The notes beneath the pieces were generated by a model, which did not search any database, was not told where the DNA came from, and saw nothing but the letters and a program-made list of their open reading frames with translations. DNA of 64,000 bases from Micavibrio_C sp964577255 (GTDB lineage: Bacteria > Pseudomonadota > Alphaproteobacteria > Micavibrionales > Micavibrionaceae): NCBI GenBank assembly GCA_964577255.1, contig CAZNYM010000006.1, positions 1 to 64,000 of the forward strand, in the 5' to 3' direction. Position numbers and translations under genes: made by a program. Below are positions 7,752-18,313 of the stretch, piece after piece; positions within the stretch are counted from its first letter, which is position 1, and every line of letters begins with the position of its first letter.

Positions 7752-8078
7752 TTACTTGACGCCGCTGCCCACTTCCTTGTTGAAGAGATCCTCGCCGTCG
7801 CTCACGGGCGCTTCATGCGCCGTGTCTTCAACGGGGTGGGAGATCTCTTCCTCGGCAGGAGCAGGCGCCGCCTCTTCGGCGGGAGCGGCAGCCTCTTCGA
7901 CCACCGGGCCCTTGGCCGGCAGCATGCTGGCGCGGACGTAAGCCACGCCCGATCCGGCCGTGCCCTCGAGCGTGTAGGGTTCGCCGTGGTAGGGCACCAT
8001 TTCATAGCCTTCGCCGGTGCAGCCGGCCAGCAGGGCCGGGACCGCGGTTGCGAGGATAAGATTTCTGAATGCCGCCAT
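7752..8078 (-). CDS. Small acidic lipoprotein
   Basis: A 108-residue precursor with a signal peptide ending in the lipobox LLAGC, so Cys18 should be lipidated and the protein anchored in the inner or outer membrane. The mature part has a short folded-looking segment (YEMVPYHGEPYTLEG) and a low-complexity Ala/Pro/Glu stretch. AGGAGG lies 6 bases before the ATG, which fixes the start. Function unknown; the Ala/Pro/Glu tail resembles that of the lipoprotein at 30175-30570. Confidence 0.8.
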   Translation of the reverse strand: MAAFRNLILATAVPALLAGCTGEGYEMVPYHGEPYTLEGTAGSGVAYVRASMLPAKGPVVEEAAAPAEEAAPAPAEEEISHPVEDTAHEAPVSDGEDLFNKEVGSGVK

Positions 8079-8170
8079 GGGTAGCCTCCTGCTCAACGGA
8101 TGACGCGAATCACGCCACTCGAAAATGATACAGGTTGAACAAGGGGATGACAACCGGGCAGCATCGAAGA

Positions 8171-8380
8171 TCAGAAGGCGATCAGTCCGCCTACAATGCC
8201 CAGGCCCGCACCGATCGCGCCGCCGTTGATGGGATCCTCGTCGGTAGCCAGAGCCGTCGCCACGCCGATCCCGGCGCCGATCGCCGCACCGCTGACCAGG
8301 TGCTGATCGAGCGTCGTGCCGCATCCCGAAAGACCCAGGCACAGGCCGACCAGCAGCAGCGTTTTTCTCAGTTTTTTCAT
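8171..8380 (-). CDS. Glycine-zipper lipoprotein
   Basis: A 69-residue precursor with lipobox LSGC (Cys20) and a mature part made of two glycine-zipper helices (GAAIGAGIGVATALA and GGAIGAGLGIVGGLIAF) split by a DEDPIN loop. Such 17-kDa-antigen or osmotic-lipoprotein-like fragments usually insert into or associate with the outer membrane. AGAGGAACCGTC precedes the ATG. It lies 13 bases downstream of the uvrB stop and is probably co-transcribed with it, though no functional link is obvious. Confidence 0.8.
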   Translation of the reverse strand: MKKLRKTLLLVGLCLGLSGCGTTLDQHLVSGAAIGAGIGVATALATDEDPINGGAIGAGLGIVGGLIAF

Positions 8381-8393
8381 GACGGTTCCTCTT

Positions 8394-10409
<2,016 letters not shown>

Positions 10410-10509
10410 GGGGCTTTATATAGGGGGTTATGTCCTGTTTTCAAAGCATCTTGCCGCCCGGCGGGCTTGGTGCTACCAAGGAAACTTACTTCCCATAAGG
10501 ATAAAAACC

Positions 10510-11001
10510 ATGGATCAGGCTCACTCAATCATCAAGGCTGCTTTTCGCGGCGCTGGCAGCATCAACCCCCCGACCCCCGCCGACTGGCAGCGCACGCTGA
10601 CCGGCATCGTTATGGCCGCCGCCCAGAGCGAACAGGCGCGCATCGACCTTGTCAATCTGTCGGGTTCGCCGCTGCAGCGCCCCGGCGCTCTTTGCCACGC
10701 TCTGGTCATTCACGAAAACTATGGCGCACAGGACGTAGCCGGACCGGTCAGCCTGTACATGGCCGCTTACGAAAGCGGCGATGTCTTTCTGGCAACAACG
10801 GACCAGATAGTGACACCGCAGTCGCGCTCCCTAAGGCCTGTGCATGAAACATCATGCGGCGCTTTCGAGACGAGCCGGACGAACCAAATGATCGCGCACT
10901 GGCTCGAACTGAATTTCTCCAAGTCGGCGCTGCTGGCCATGTTCTCGATCCGGCCGGAGCGGGTCGTCGCACTGGAACAGAAAGCTCATATCTTTGCGTG
11001 A
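10510..11001 (+). CDS. Protein of unknown function
   Basis: A 163-residue soluble protein without recognised family. The N-terminus is helical with PPTPADWQRTLTGIV; the middle has LCHALVIHENYGAQD, and the C-terminus is a helix with FSIRPERVVAL. No signal peptide or membrane segment is visible. Start at 10510 (ATG, with AAGG 9 bases upstream) rather than 10375, since the upstream part overlaps the start of divergent uvrB. Its stop overlaps the TTG start of the nitroreductase gene by 8 bases, so the two are translationally coupled. Confidence 0.65.
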   Translation: MDQAHSIIKAAFRGAGSINPPTPADWQRTLTGIVMAAAQSEQARIDLVNLSGSPLQRPGALCHALVIHENYGAQDVAGPVSLYMAAYESGDVFLATTDQIVTPQSRSLRPVHETSCGAFETSRTNQMIAHWLELNFSKSALLAMFSIRPERVVALEQKAHIFA

Positions 11002-11656
11002 GGCGCTCGACCTTCTGCTAACTCGCCGCAGCGTCAAGGCGGCGGACCTGACCGCCCCCGGCCCGACGCCGGAACAGATCGACGTCCTCATCAGCGCCGC
11101 CGCCCGCGTGCCCGACCACGGCAAGATGTTTCCCTGGCACTTCATGATTTTCGAAGGCGACGCGCAGACCCAGGCTGGCGCCGAAATCGCGCGCCTGTTC
11201 CGGCGGAAAAACCCCGAAGCCCCGGCCGAAGCCGTGGCGCTCGAGCAAAACCGCTTCCGGCGCGCGCCTATGGTGATCGGCGTCGTTTCACGCCTGCGCC
11301 CTGGCAAGCATCCGCGCTGGGAGCAGTATCTGTCGGCGGGGGCGGCGTGCCAGAATCTGTGCCTGGCGGCGAATGCGCTCGGGTTCGGCACCAACTGGCT
11401 GACGGAATGGTATGCCTATGATCCGGCTTTCCGCGAATTCCTGGGGCTGGATGCGCGCGACAACGTGGCCGGGTTTATCCATATCGGAACGCCCGCGAAA
11501 AAGCCGGAAGAACGCGACCGCCCCGATCTGACCCGGATCGTCACATGCTGGCGGCCGGGCACAGCGCTGAACAAGGGCGACAGCTACGACAAGGCCGCGT
11601 TTCCCTTCCCGGAAGCGGGCTTCACTTCACCGGCTTCAGAGTCGGAAAAGCGATAA
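10994..11656 (+). CDS. Nitroreductase family (YdjA-like) FMN oxidoreductase
   Basis: A 220-residue member of the nitroreductase fold, using FMN and NAD(P)H to reduce nitro or quinone compounds or unknown metabolites. The N-terminal FMN-phosphate binder is TRRSVK (residues 10-15), followed by the ARVPDHGKMFPWHF block typical of YdjA-like proteins, and GFGTNWLTEW near the second flavin contact. The TTG start at 10994 overlaps the previous gene; the alignment of MREALDLLLTRRS with family N-termini supports it. The 3' end overlaps convergent lysS by 35 bases. Confidence 0.88.
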   Translation: MREALDLLLTRRSVKAADLTAPGPTPEQIDVLISAAARVPDHGKMFPWHFMIFEGDAQTQAGAEIARLFRRKNPEAPAEAVALEQNRFRRAPMVIGVVSRLRPGKHPRWEQYLSAGAACQNLCLAANALGFGTNWLTEWYAYDPAFREFLGLDARDNVAGFIHIGTPAKKPEERDRPDLTRIVTCWRPGTALNKGDSYDKAAFPFPEAGFTSPASESEKR

Positions 11657-13124
11657 TTTCACGGATGTTGTGGGAGTTGGTCATCAGCATCACCAGCCGG
11701 TCGATGCCCATGCCCCATCCGCCCGTGGGCGGCAGACCGTAGCCGAGCGCCGCGACATAGTCGTGATCGACCATCATCGCTTCCTCGTTGCCGGCCTCGC
11801 GCTGCGCCACCTGCTCCTCGAACCGCTGCAGCTGGATGTGCGGGTCGTTGAGCTCGGAGAAGGCGTTGGCCATTTCCTGCGCGTTGATATAGGTCTCGAA
11901 GCGTTCGACCAGGCGCGGATTGCTGCGGTGCACCTTGGAGAGCGGCGAAATATCTAGCGGATGATCGATGACATGGATCGGGTTGACGAGCTTGGGCTCG
12001 ACCCGCTCGCCGAACACCGCCTCGACCACCTGGCCCCAGTTGGCCTTGGGATCGACCGCGACCTTTAACTTTTTAGCCTGCTCGTGCGCCTGGGCGGCGT
12101 CCAGGGGCATGAAATCGACCCCCGTTTCCTCTTTCACCAGATCGACCATGCTCTTGCGCGCCCAGGGACCCGCCAGATTGATGGTTTTGTCGCCCGCCGG
12201 GATATCCAGGGTGCCCAGCACCTCCATCGCCACGGCCTGGACCAGCTTTTCGATCAGATCCATGACGTCGTTGTAGTCCTTATAGGCGTGATAGGCCTCG
12301 AGCATTGTAAATTCGGGGTTGTGCTTGTAGGAGATGCCTTCGTTGCGGAAGTTGCGGTTGATCTCGAACACCGAGTCCGCGAGACCCCCGACCACCAGGC
12401 GCTTCAGATACAGCTCGGGCGCGATGCGCAGGTAAAAACTGGCTTCAAGCGCGTTATGGTACGTGACGAAGGGTTTGGCAGACGCCCCGCCAAGAATGGG
12501 ATGCATCATCGGCGTTTCAACCTCGATCGCGCCGGTCGATTCCATGTAGCGGCGGATGAAGGACACGATGCGCGAGCGCAGCAAAAGCTTCTCGCGGCTT
12601 TCCTCGCTCATAATGAGGTCGAGATAGCGGTGGCGGTAACGGGCCTCGATGTCGGTCAGGCCGTGATGCTTTTCCGGCAGCGGCAGGGTCGATTTTGTCA
12701 GAATATCTATTTCCAGCGCCCGCACCGATAACTCGCCGCGCGGCGTGCGGCGGATTGTGCCCCGGGCACCGATGATGTCGCCGATATCCATGTAGTCGAG
12801 CTTGGCCAGCTGGTCGGCCGGCATCGATTCCTTGTGGCTGAAAACCTGGATCTTGCCAGAGGGGTCGTGCAGATCAATGAACAGACCGTTATTTCGCATG
12901 GCCATGATTCGCCCGGCGACCGCCACCTTGTCCTGTGTCTCGGTACCCGGCGCCAGATCCTTATAAAGGGTTTGCAGTTCGCCCGGCTTGTGGGTACGGT
13001 CGAAGCGGTAGGCATAGGGCTCGAGCCCCGCCTTGCGCATCAGGGCAAGTTTGTGTTCCTTGGCTTCGCGGGGATCGGTCGGGCCCGCGGGGGCGGCGGA
13101 AAGGACTTTTTCGGACATCGTCAT
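11622..13124 (-). CDS. lysS: Lysyl-tRNA synthetase, class II
   Basis: A 500-residue class II enzyme that charges tRNA-Lys. The OB-fold anticodon-binding domain occupies about residues 65-155. The class II motifs are seen in order: motif 1 around the ETPMMHPILGGASAKPF segment, motif 2 RNEGISYKHNPEFTMLE, and motif 3 GWGMGIDRLVM close to the C-terminus. Two ATGs, at 13124 and 13118, could both start it. The 3' end overlaps the convergent nitroreductase gene. Confidence 0.97.
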   Translation of the reverse strand: MTMSEKVLSAAPAGPTDPREAKEHKLALMRKAGLEPYAYRFDRTHKPGELQTLYKDLAPGTETQDKVAVAGRIMAMRNNGLFIDLHDPSGKIQVFSHKESMPADQLAKLDYMDIGDIIGARGTIRRTPRGELSVRALEIDILTKSTLPLPEKHHGLTDIEARYRHRYLDLIMSEESREKLLLRSRIVSFIRRYMESTGAIEVETPMMHPILGGASAKPFVTYHNALEASFYLRIAPELYLKRLVVGGLADSVFEINRNFRNEGISYKHNPEFTMLEAYHAYKDYNDVMDLIEKLVQAVAMEVLGTLDIPAGDKTINLAGPWARKSMVDLVKEETGVDFMPLDAAQAHEQAKKLKVAVDPKANWGQVVEAVFGERVEPKLVNPIHVIDHPLDISPLSKVHRSNPRLVERFETYINAQEMANAFSELNDPHIQLQRFEEQVAQREAGNEEAMMVDHDYVAALGYGLPPTGGWGMGIDRLVMLMTNSHNIREIIAFPTLKPVK

Positions 13125-13218
13125 AACTCGTTTCGCGGTGAACGCCGACTATAGAAAATTATGTCCGGCCGGTCCAGACCCCCTGAAAAACCCTGTATTT
13201 AAGGCCCTTTTTACAAAT

Positions 13219-13252
13219 GGAAACCCCGCGGGCCGAATAGCGCGCGGGGTTT
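13219..13252 (-). terminator. Hairpin downstream of the lysine-rich gene
   Basis: An 11-bp stem, GAAACCCCGCG pairing with CGCGGGGTTTC around a 12-base loop, 24 bases beyond the stop of the gene at 13277-13417. The T run on the minus strand is weak, so termination there is likely but not certain. Confidence 0.6.
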
Positions 13253-13276
13253 CAAAATCAACGCAAAAAAGAGAAA

Positions 13277-13417
13277 TTATTTCTTCTTCTTTTTCGCCGT
13301 CGTTTTTCTTTTCGCCGTCACTTTTTTGGTGGCGGTTTTTTTAGCAGCGGTTTTCTTCCGAGCCGGAGATTTTTTCGCTACTTTCTTTTTGGTTGTGCTT
13401 TTCTTCTTAACAGGCAT
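13277..13417 (-). CDS. Lysine-rich histone H1-like small protein
   Basis: A 46-residue protein, of which 21 residues are lysine, 2 arginine and 8 threonine, with SPAR and repeated AKKT units: MPVKKKSTTKKK at the start, TAKKKKK at the end. The composition matches the C-terminal arms of histone H1 and bacterial H1-like proteins (AlgP, HctB types) that bind and compact DNA without sequence preference. TGGGAGA precedes the ATG at 8-9 bases. A perfect inverted repeat lies 45 bases upstream and a terminator hairpin downstream, so it is a complete single-gene unit. Composition alone cannot exclude a ribosome-associated role. Confidence 0.75.
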   Translation of the reverse strand: MPVKKKSTTKKKVAKKSPARKKTAAKKTATKKVTAKRKTTAKKKKK

Positions 13418-13436
13418 TCTATTCTCCCACACTTAG

Positions 13437-13479
13437 GGATCCCAAAGGATCCGATTGAGAATGTATCACCATTGATACA
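13437..13479 (-). promoter_or_regulatory. Inverted repeat (possible operator) and hairpin upstream of the lysine-rich gene
   Basis: TGTATCA-CCAT-TGATACA (13462-13479) is a perfect 7-bp inverted repeat of the size bound by a dimeric repressor. Next to it, nearer the gene, GGATCC-CAAA-GGATCC (13437-13452) can form a hairpin in the leader RNA. Which regulator binds is unknown. Confidence 0.45.
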
Positions 13480-13597
13480 GTCAAAGATTATACCGCTAGT
13501 TTAGGGAAACAAAAATAGAAAAATGCATTTTTTTGAAATTTTTTTACAATTCGTGAATAAGACGTAAACGTGACTCCCCCGCACTAAGAATCGGTTC

Positions 13598-14287
13598 ATG
13601 ATAGACGCCATGACGCAGCGTGCATCGAACGACAATGCGCAGGCGGGCAACGCCATCTGGTTCATTCTTCTCGCCGTCGCTTTGATGGCGGCGCTGACCA
13701 TTGCGATAACTCGCACATCGGACACCGTCGATCAGGCCGGCGACACCGAGCGCGGCCGCGTGCAGGCCAGCGACCTGATGAAATTCACCAAGGGCCTCGA
13801 AGCCACGATCAAGCAGATGATGCTGCGCGGGATCAGTGAGAACGATCTGTGCTTCCATGACGTTTCATGGGGCCATAACGACTATAACGGCGCTTCTTGC
13901 GCCGATACCGCCAACCGCCTGTTCCATGTCGAGGGCGGCGGGCTGGAATTCAAGCGCTTCGCCAATGTCACGGGCTGGGAAGTCAGCGGCGGCAACGCGG
14001 TTCTGGACGTGGGCACGGCCGCGCTCGACCTTGTCATCGAAGCGGAGATACCGGCCGCCCTGTGCCGCGAGATCGATGGTCTGCTCGGGATCGCGCTTGC
14101 AGGCGGGGACGCCCCGGTGGACGATGTCGACGCCCGGCCGCGTTTTGCCGGCACTTACGCCATCGGCGGCGGCGCCACCGACACGGTCGTCGGCGACGAT
14201 GCCGCCGCCTTCGCCGGCAAGACTGCCGGGTGCCGCAAAAGCTCCAGCGGGGATTATTACTTCTATCAGGTGCTGCTCGAGCGCTGA
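13598..14287 (+). CDS. Pilin-like or single-span exported protein
   Basis: A 229-residue protein with a hydrophobic helix at residues 18-38 (NAIWFILLAVALMAALTIAI) after a short polar N-terminus containing QAGN. The arrangement, a helix followed by a charged stretch and a Gly/Ala-rich domain with four scattered cysteines, resembles type IV pseudopilins or TadE-like proteins, but the canonical prepilin site (Gly-Phe-Thr-Leu-Ile-Glu) is absent, so this is only a structural resemblance. The C-terminal region contains CRKSSSGDYYFYQVLLE, which is similar in style to secreted pseudopilin C-termini. It stands alone upstream of the helicase gene. Confidence 0.7.
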   Translation: MIDAMTQRASNDNAQAGNAIWFILLAVALMAALTIAITRTSDTVDQAGDTERGRVQASDLMKFTKGLEATIKQMMLRGISENDLCFHDVSWGHNDYNGASCADTANRLFHVEGGGLEFKRFANVTGWEVSGGNAVLDVGTAALDLVIEAEIPAALCREIDGLLGIALAGGDAPVDDVDARPRFAGTYAIGGGATDTVVGDDAAAFAGKTAGCRKSSSGDYYFYQVLLER

Positions 14288-14339
14288 GCCGCCGCGCACC
14301 CCGGTGGACGCCCGGCCGGCCGGATGCTATCACTGAGCC

Positions 14340-17120
14340 ATGACCGCGCCGATGCCCGCTTCCTCCCGCCCCCGGGCCACGCCCCTGCCCGCGATTCCGG
14401 CGCTGGCGGTCAATGCCGTCCAGGCGGCGCTGCTGATGCCCGACGGCGAAGTGCGGATCATGAACCATGAGCAGGCCCGCCTGCTGCTGCATAAGCAGCC
14501 GGTCATGATGTGTCACGCACCTTATACGCGCCAGCGCCTGGGGCTCGAGGAATGCCTGCCGTTCGATGTGCTGGAGCTGTTCGCCTTCACCCACCCCGCC
14601 CGCTTTTGCGTGCCGACGATTGCCGGGCTGGCGAAGGTACTGGGCGTCGGCACCTTCGCCGCTTTCGACGAGCAACCTTTTGCCTTGCGGACCTGCGCCG
14701 AGACCCTGCTGGCCGACCTCGCCCGCGAGCCGCGCGCGGGCGCGAAATCCGATCCTCTAGCGATGGCCCAGGTGATGGGGCTGAACGGCCGCGGCTGGCC
14801 CTGGACCCCGGCGATCCAGGATGCCTGCGGTGAAGCCTACGACCCACAAGCGCCGGTCGTGGCCAAGCCCGCCCTTAATATATGGAAGTACCTGCCCGAA
14901 TGGGCCGAGGATGCCCCGCCCCCGCCGCCCGCGCATCAGCCTGTCAGCGCGGAGGAAAGCCACGAGCGCCTGGCGCAGCTGCTGGGACCCGGCGCGGAAT
15001 CAAGACCGGCGCAGCGCGATTACGCGGCTTTGATGAGCAAGGCTTTCGCCCCGCCGCAAGAGGAAAACGTGCCACAGGTCGTGCTGGCCGAGGCCGGGAC
15101 CGGGACGGGAAAGACGCTCGGCTACCTCGCACCCGCCAGCGTATGGGCGGAGAAAAACAAAGGCGCGGTTTGGATTTCCACCTATACTAAAAATCTACAG
15201 CGTCAGGTCGATCAGGAGCTGGACCGGCTTTACACCGATCCCGACGTCAAAGCGGCGCGGGTGGCGATCCGCAAGGGGCGCGAGAATTATCTGTGCCTGC
15301 TTAATCTTGAAGACGTGGCCGCCGGCGCGGCGCTGGCGAAAAACCCCGATCAGGTGGTGGCCGCCGGGCTGATGGCGCGCTGGGCCGAGCGCACCCGCGA
15401 CGGCGACCTGAGCGGCGGGGATTTTCCGGGCTGGCTGCCCGGCCTGCGCGGCGCGCGCCATACCAGCGCCCTGGCCGACCGCCGGGGCGAATGCATCTAT
15501 GCCGCCTGCGACCATTATCACCGCTGCTTCGTCGAGCGCGCGGTGCGCCGCGCGCGCCGGGCCGACCTTGTCATCGCCAATCACGCTCTGGTGATGACCC
15601 AGACGGCGCTGGCCGGCCCTGACGATGCGCTGCCCGGCCGCTATGTGTTCGACGAAGGGCATCACCTGTTCGACGCCGCCGATGCCGCGTTCTCGGCCCA
15701 TCTCAGCGCCCTTGAGTGCGCCGATCTGCGCCGGTGGATCCGGGGCGCCGAAGGCGGACAGCCCGGCAGCCGCGCCCGGGGCCTCAGGCGCCGGGTCGAG
15801 GATCTGGTGGCGGGCGACGACGCGGCGTTGCGCGACCTCGAGACCGTCCTGCACGAGGCTACCCATCTGGCAGGGCCGGGCTGGACCCGGCGGCTCAAGG
15901 ATGGTACGCCACAAAACAGCGGCGAGCGTTTCCTGGCCGGAGTCTACCGCCAGGTGATGGCCCGGGCCGGAAGCACCGGCGGCCCCTATTCCCTGGAGAC
16001 CGAAACGCTGCCACTGGTCGAAGGTCTCGCGGAGCTGGCACTGGACCTGCGGGAACACCTGGTCGCCCTGCGGGCGCCGATGATGCGCCTGGCCGCCGCC
16101 CTGCGCCGCCGCATCAACGAGCAGGCCGCCACGCTCGATACCGACACCCGCAAGCGCATGGAATCGACGGCTCTGCGCCTGACCTATAACGCCGAGCACA
16201 TGGCCGGAGCCTGGATCGCCATGCTGGAGGGCCTAGAAGAGGAAACCCCCGCCCCCGGTTACGTCGACTGGATGGAAATCGCGCGGATCGACGGCAAGGC
16301 TATCGACGTCGGGCTTTACCGGCACGCGATCGACCCGATGCAGGGGTTCGCCGCCGCCCTGCGCCCCCATGCGCAGGCGCTGGCTATGACCTCGGCGACG
16401 CTGCGCGACGAGGCGCATGACGACAACGGCGAAGGCTGGCGCGGGGCGTATGAGCGCACTGGCGCCGGGTATTTCGGCGCCGAAGTGCAGCGCGGCGCCT
16501 ACCCCTCGCCATTCCCTTATGCCGACTGCACCCGCGTTCTGGTGATCACCGACGTCAAGCGCGAGGACGCCGATCAGGTGGCGGCCGCTTACCGCACCCT
16601 GTTCCTGGCGGCAGGCGGCGGCGCGCTCGGGCTGTTTACCGCCATCCAGCGCCTGCGCGCGGTGCATGAGCGGATCGGCCCGCCGCTCGAGCAGGCCGGC
16701 ATCGCTTTATACGGCCAGCACGTCGATGCGATCGACACCGGCACCCTGGTCGACATTTTCCGCGAGGAGCCGGATTCGTGCCTGCTGGGCACCGACGCGG
16801 TGCGCGACGGGATCGATGTGCCGGGCGAGGCGCTGCGGCTGATCGTTTACGACCGAGTGCCGTGGCCGCGCCCCACCATCCTGCACCGCGCCCGGCGCGA
16901 GGCCTTCGGCGGGCGGCGTTACGACGAGATGATGACGCGCCTGAAGCTGCGCCAAGCCTTCGGCCGGCTGATCCGCCGTGCGGACGACCGGGGCGTGTTC
17001 GTGATGCTCGACTCAGCCTTGCCCTCGCGGCTTCACAATGCCTTCCCCGAAGGCGTGACGGTCGAGCGCCTCGGCCTGGCCGAAGCCGCCCAGGCTGTGA
17101 AAACTTTTCTTGAAAAATAG
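14340..17120 (+). CDS. DinG/XPD-family ATP-dependent DNA helicase
   Basis: A 926-residue superfamily 2 helicase. Walker A is AEAGTGTGKTLGY (near residue 250) and the Walker B box is DEGH (near 438). The [4Fe-4S] cluster cysteines of XPD/DinG proteins are present between them: one in ENYLCLL, one in GECIYAACDHYHRC plus two more in that block. The C-terminal helicase lobe ends with LRQAFGRLIRR. The first 200 residues look like a degenerate exonuclease-type domain (PFDVLELFAFTHPARF), lacking obvious metal ligands. It likely resolves DNA structures such as R-loops, as DinG does. Start ATG at 14340. Confidence 0.88.
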   Translation: MTAPMPASSRPRATPLPAIPALAVNAVQAALLMPDGEVRIMNHEQARLLLHKQPVMMCHAPYTRQRLGLEECLPFDVLELFAFTHPARFCVPTIAGLAKVLGVGTFAAFDEQPFALRTCAETLLADLAREPRAGAKSDPLAMAQVMGLNGRGWPWTPAIQDACGEAYDPQAPVVAKPALNIWKYLPEWAEDAPPPPPAHQPVSAEESHERLAQLLGPGAESRPAQRDYAALMSKAFAPPQEENVPQVVLAEAGTGTGKTLGYLAPASVWAEKNKGAVWISTYTKNLQRQVDQELDRLYTDPDVKAARVAIRKGRENYLCLLNLEDVAAGAALAKNPDQVVAAGLMARWAERTRDGDLSGGDFPGWLPGLRGARHTSALADRRGECIYAACDHYHRCFVERAVRRARRADLVIANHALVMTQTALAGPDDALPGRYVFDEGHHLFDAADAAFSAHLSALECADLRRWIRGAEGGQPGSRARGLRRRVEDLVAGDDAALRDLETVLHEATHLAGPGWTRRLKDGTPQNSGERFLAGVYRQVMARAGSTGGPYSLETETLPLVEGLAELALDLREHLVALRAPMMRLAAALRRRINEQAATLDTDTRKRMESTALRLTYNAEHMAGAWIAMLEGLEEETPAPGYVDWMEIARIDGKAIDVGLYRHAIDPMQGFAAALRPHAQALAMTSATLRDEAHDDNGEGWRGAYERTGAGYFGAEVQRGAYPSPFPYADCTRVLVITDVKREDADQVAAAYRTLFLAAGGGALGLFTAIQRLRAVHERIGPPLEQAGIALYGQHVDAIDTGTLVDIFREEPDSCLLGTDAVRDGIDVPGEALRLIVYDRVPWPRPTILHRARREAFGGRRYDEMMTRLKLRQAFGRLIRRADDRGVFVMLDSALPSRLHNAFPEGVTVERLGLAEAAQAVKTFLEK

Positions 17121-17137
17121 AAGGAGCGGGCGCCGCC

Positions 17138-17605
17138 CTAGCGCATCAGCATGCGCAGGCGGGAAAGCGATCCGGCTTCGGGATGAGCGGCGATGTCTTC
17201 CAGCCGCTCCTCGAGCGGGCGGGCGCCCTGGGGCACGGCCGAGAAGATGAAGCGGTCAAATTTTTCATCATTCGCCAGCGCCACAAGCAGTTGCGCGCGG
17301 TGGCTAGGGGCGACCAGCACAAAATTTTCCTGCAGCGTGCCTTCCCGGTATTGCCGGGCACGGCCACGCCAGATGTCTTCGAGCACAGCCAATACAAAAC
17401 GATCCGCCAAGCTGGCGCGCGGCACCGCCCGGGCCTTATCGGCCTGCGCGCTGTAATATTCTTCCCCCGTCACGAGCCGTGCGTCCAGGAAGCGCAGCGC
17501 TTTCTGCAGCGGAATCAAAGGGCGGGAATCGGTGCCCAGAGAGCGCGCCGCCTTGGCGAAATAGGGCATGAGATAGACGGCAACCGATGTTTGCTGAACG
17601 GGCAT
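17138..17605 (-). CDS. Protein of unknown function
   Basis: A 155-residue soluble protein, mostly helical, with a basic RGRARQYREGT segment and a SRLRMLMR end. The ATG at 17605 (MPVQQTS) is preferred; a GTG at 17644 would add 13 residues that do not look structured. No strong ribosome site decides between them. It converges on the DinG-like gene with 17 bases between the two stops. Family not recognised. Confidence 0.65.
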   Translation of the reverse strand: MPVQQTSVAVYLMPYFAKAARSLGTDSRPLIPLQKALRFLDARLVTGEEYYSAQADKARAVPRASLADRFVLAVLEDIWRGRARQYREGTLQENFVLVAPSHRAQLLVALANDEKFDRFIFSAVPQGARPLEERLEDIAAHPEAGSLSRLRMLMR

Positions 17606-17674
17606 GATCTTGTATCCGGCGCTGGGGGTAGGAAGAACGAACACGCCGATTAAGCGCGCTCAATGTGTTTATTT

Positions 17675-18046
17675 TCAGGCGACTTTTTGCGGGAAGGCAA
17701 GAATATTCGGAGTGGCTTTGCCGTTTTCTTCTGACGTGATCCCAAAATGCTCCAGAACCGCTTCCGTTATCGGCTGGTCGCCGCCGTAAGGGTGGGACAT
17801 GCAGATCACGTTGAAATAGTCGGACACGGCTTCGTGTATCCTTCTGTTCAAGATCACGCCCGCCATGACCACATTCACGAGGACACGGCTCTGCGCCTCC
17901 AGGCAAAAGCGGATATGTTCCTGCATGGCGTCCTGCGCGTGAGGCGGCACGCCTATTTCTTCGCCATTAGGCATGCACACCACATCACCCGTGAAAAGGC
18001 CGATGGAAAGGTCGCTCAATCTGTCGTTGAAATCAAAATCGCTCAT
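17675..18046 (-). CDS. Protein of unknown function
   Basis: A 123-residue soluble protein beginning MSDFDFNDRLSDLSIG, chosen because GCAGGATAGAA lies just before the ATG; the frame runs back to 18130 without a second good site. The middle is hydrophobic (RVLVNVVMAGVILNRR) and contains a CMSHPYGGDQ segment with Cys-His. No family recognised. The region upstream (18122-18210) is AT-rich and may contain its promoter. Confidence 0.7.
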   Translation of the reverse strand: MSDFDFNDRLSDLSIGLFTGDVVCMPNGEEIGVPPHAQDAMQEHIRFCLEAQSRVLVNVVMAGVILNRRIHEAVSDYFNVICMSHPYGGDQPITEAVLEHFGITSEENGKATPNILAFPQKVA

Positions 18047-18261
18047 TTCTATCCTGCCTTGCGGGAACAGGCCTGACGGCATACCCCGCGTTCCATGTTC
18101 AAAACGCGGGCTATGTATCATAAGTTTCACGATTCTGTAAAGATTAATTTTGGGATTTTTAGCTGTTTTTGTTCATAAATTACCAATTTTGCTACTTTAG
18201 AACAGCTTTTTGCCAAACAGCGTCCCGCCCCGCTCCCCTGCCACAGCGCCAACCGCAAAGA

Positions 18262-18287
18262 AAAACCCCCGCCGGAGCGGGGGTTTT
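18262..18287 (-). terminator. Rho-independent terminator of the autotransporter gene
   Basis: Perfect 11-bp stem, AAAACCCCCGC pairing with GCGGGGGTTTT around CGGA. On the minus strand it lies 26 bases after the autotransporter stop and is followed by T residues. Confidence 0.93.
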
Positions 18288-18313
18288 CGATCTCGGAATG
18301 AACCGGGTAAGGC

